From positions 2,651 through 7,657 of the forward strand of contig JAGOZY010000043.1 in assembly GCA_018058445.1 (NCBI GenBank): a stretch of 5,007 nt of DNA. Direction: 5' to 3'. Positions within the stretch are counted from its first letter, which is position 1, and each line of letters opens with the position of its first letter. Shown piece after piece: positions 4,366 to 5,007 of this stretch. Position numbers and translations under genes: made by a program. The notes beneath the pieces were generated by a model that saw nothing but the letters and a program-made list of their open reading frames with translations, did no database searches and was not told the origin of the DNA. The DNA is from Negativicutes bacterium (GTDB lineage: Bacteria; Bacillota; Negativicutes; JAGOZY01).

Positions 4366-5007
4366 CTAGCCTCGAAGAGCTTTTCCCAATCGCTCTTTTC
4401 GCTCAGCCGCTAAAATCATCGATTTTTCGTTTGTATGAATCGTATCAATTCCGACAACTAAAGGATACTCATGTTTTACAGCCGTCCCTAGAAGAAAACG
4501 AGTCTCCCCATCCGCTTCAAACTGAAGAGCTCCGCCTCCTTCTTCATAAATAGCCAATTCTCTCGTCAAAACGCTTCCTGAAGTTTTCAAACTGCCCTGA
4601 TAAGCAAAAACCCAAGCCACTTGATGATCTGCCGGAGGCTGATACATCCAGCGTTCTTTATCGGAAAGAGAAATTGAGAAATAATTAATCGGCGAAGGAC
4701 TCCCGATTTGGCTTCTTTCCTCTCCATAACTTCCCAAAAGGACTCGGACCGGTCCTTCCCTCGGTATATCTTCCGGTGAGATTAGTAGGCTCATTGATTC
4801 TCCATCTTCAATCTTCGGTGGTAACGCAATCCAAAGCTGAAAAAGAGCCACTTTTCCTTCACCGACAAAATGACTTCGATGCCATGAGCCGCCACCGCTC
4901 AGCATCCACTCAATACCCTCTGCCTCCACATATCCCAGCTCACCCATTGACTCTTCATATTCGATTTTTCCTTGCAAGGGATAAGTCAGCGTTGCAATTC
5001 CCGAGTG
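4366..5007 (-). CDS. Pirin-family bicupin protein, N-terminus cut by window edge
   Basis: The visible 213 residues cover most of a pirin, a two-cupin-domain iron-binding protein family; members act as quercetin dioxygenases or as regulators, and the role here is unknown. The reading frame is open to the right edge, beginning HSGIATLTYPLQG, equivalent to the family's HRGFETVTYVLEG. The next motif is EGIEWMLSGGGSWHRSHF (fragment residues 30-47), equivalent to GDVQWMTAGRGIVHSE. Family metal ligands are three His and one Glu: the first-domain His of HSG (1) and H43 fit, with the expected 42-43 residue spacing, but the Glu position holds S45. Another His expected upstream lies outside the window. 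FQLWIALPP (about 55-63) and the C-terminal cupin (about 115-185, ending GTAVKHEYPLVVG) complete the fold. The TTG at 4977 is an internal Leu codon, not the start. It is followed by its own terminator. Confidence 0.88.
   Translation of the reverse strand, partial: HSGIATLTYPLQGKIEYEESMGELGYVEAEGIEWMLSGGGSWHRSHFVGEGKVALFQLWIALPPKIEDGESMSLLISPEDIPREGPVRVLLGSYGEERSQIGSPSPINYFSISLSDKERWMYQPPADHQVAWVFAYQGSLKTSGSVLTRELAIYEEGGGALQFEADGETRFLLGTAVKHEYPLVVGIDTIHTNEKSMILAAERKERLGKALRG

Overview
The window is a moderately AT-rich bacterial chromosome segment. All six genes I can support lie on the minus strand, so the biological order runs from high to low coordinates. Strong Shine-Dalgarno sites, intrinsic terminators after most genes, and an SDH/SppA-type Clp-fold protease close to the Firmicutes form suggest a Firmicute (Bacillota), perhaps a clostridial or Negativicutes-like lineage. 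That placement is inference. No tRNA, rRNA, CRISPR array, insertion sequence or plus-strand gene was seen.

In transcription order: (1) a pirin-family cupin protein, cut by the right window edge, ending in a strong terminator near 4307-4340. (2) A two-gene operon of exported proteins, 4190 to 2497: a PsbP-like/DUF1795-like protein followed, with an ATGA overlap, by a larger exported protein of unknown function that may carry a duplicated domain. A clear terminator follows at 2413-2439. (3) A single-gene unit encoding a membrane-anchored SDH-family Clp-fold serine protease, best started at a GTG at 2333, followed by a long hairpin at 1454-1489. (4) A structured untranslated leader, about 1216-1345, leading into a small HTH protein that resembles phage terminase small subunits (Mu gp27/DUF3486-like). 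(5) A polysaccharide deacetylase without signal peptide, running off the left edge and possibly co-transcribed with the HTH gene.

The most interesting part is the leader of the HTH gene. It has two hairpins, then a short terminator-like hairpin with seven Ts that ends only about 20 nt before the start codon. A segment upstream could pair with the terminator arm, and another could pair with the ribosome binding site. This is the layout of a transcription attenuator or riboswitch, or of a small RNA terminating just ahead of the gene. I do not recognise it as a known class. The other units look like ordinary housekeeping or envelope genes; no obvious multi-gene defence or mobile system is present.
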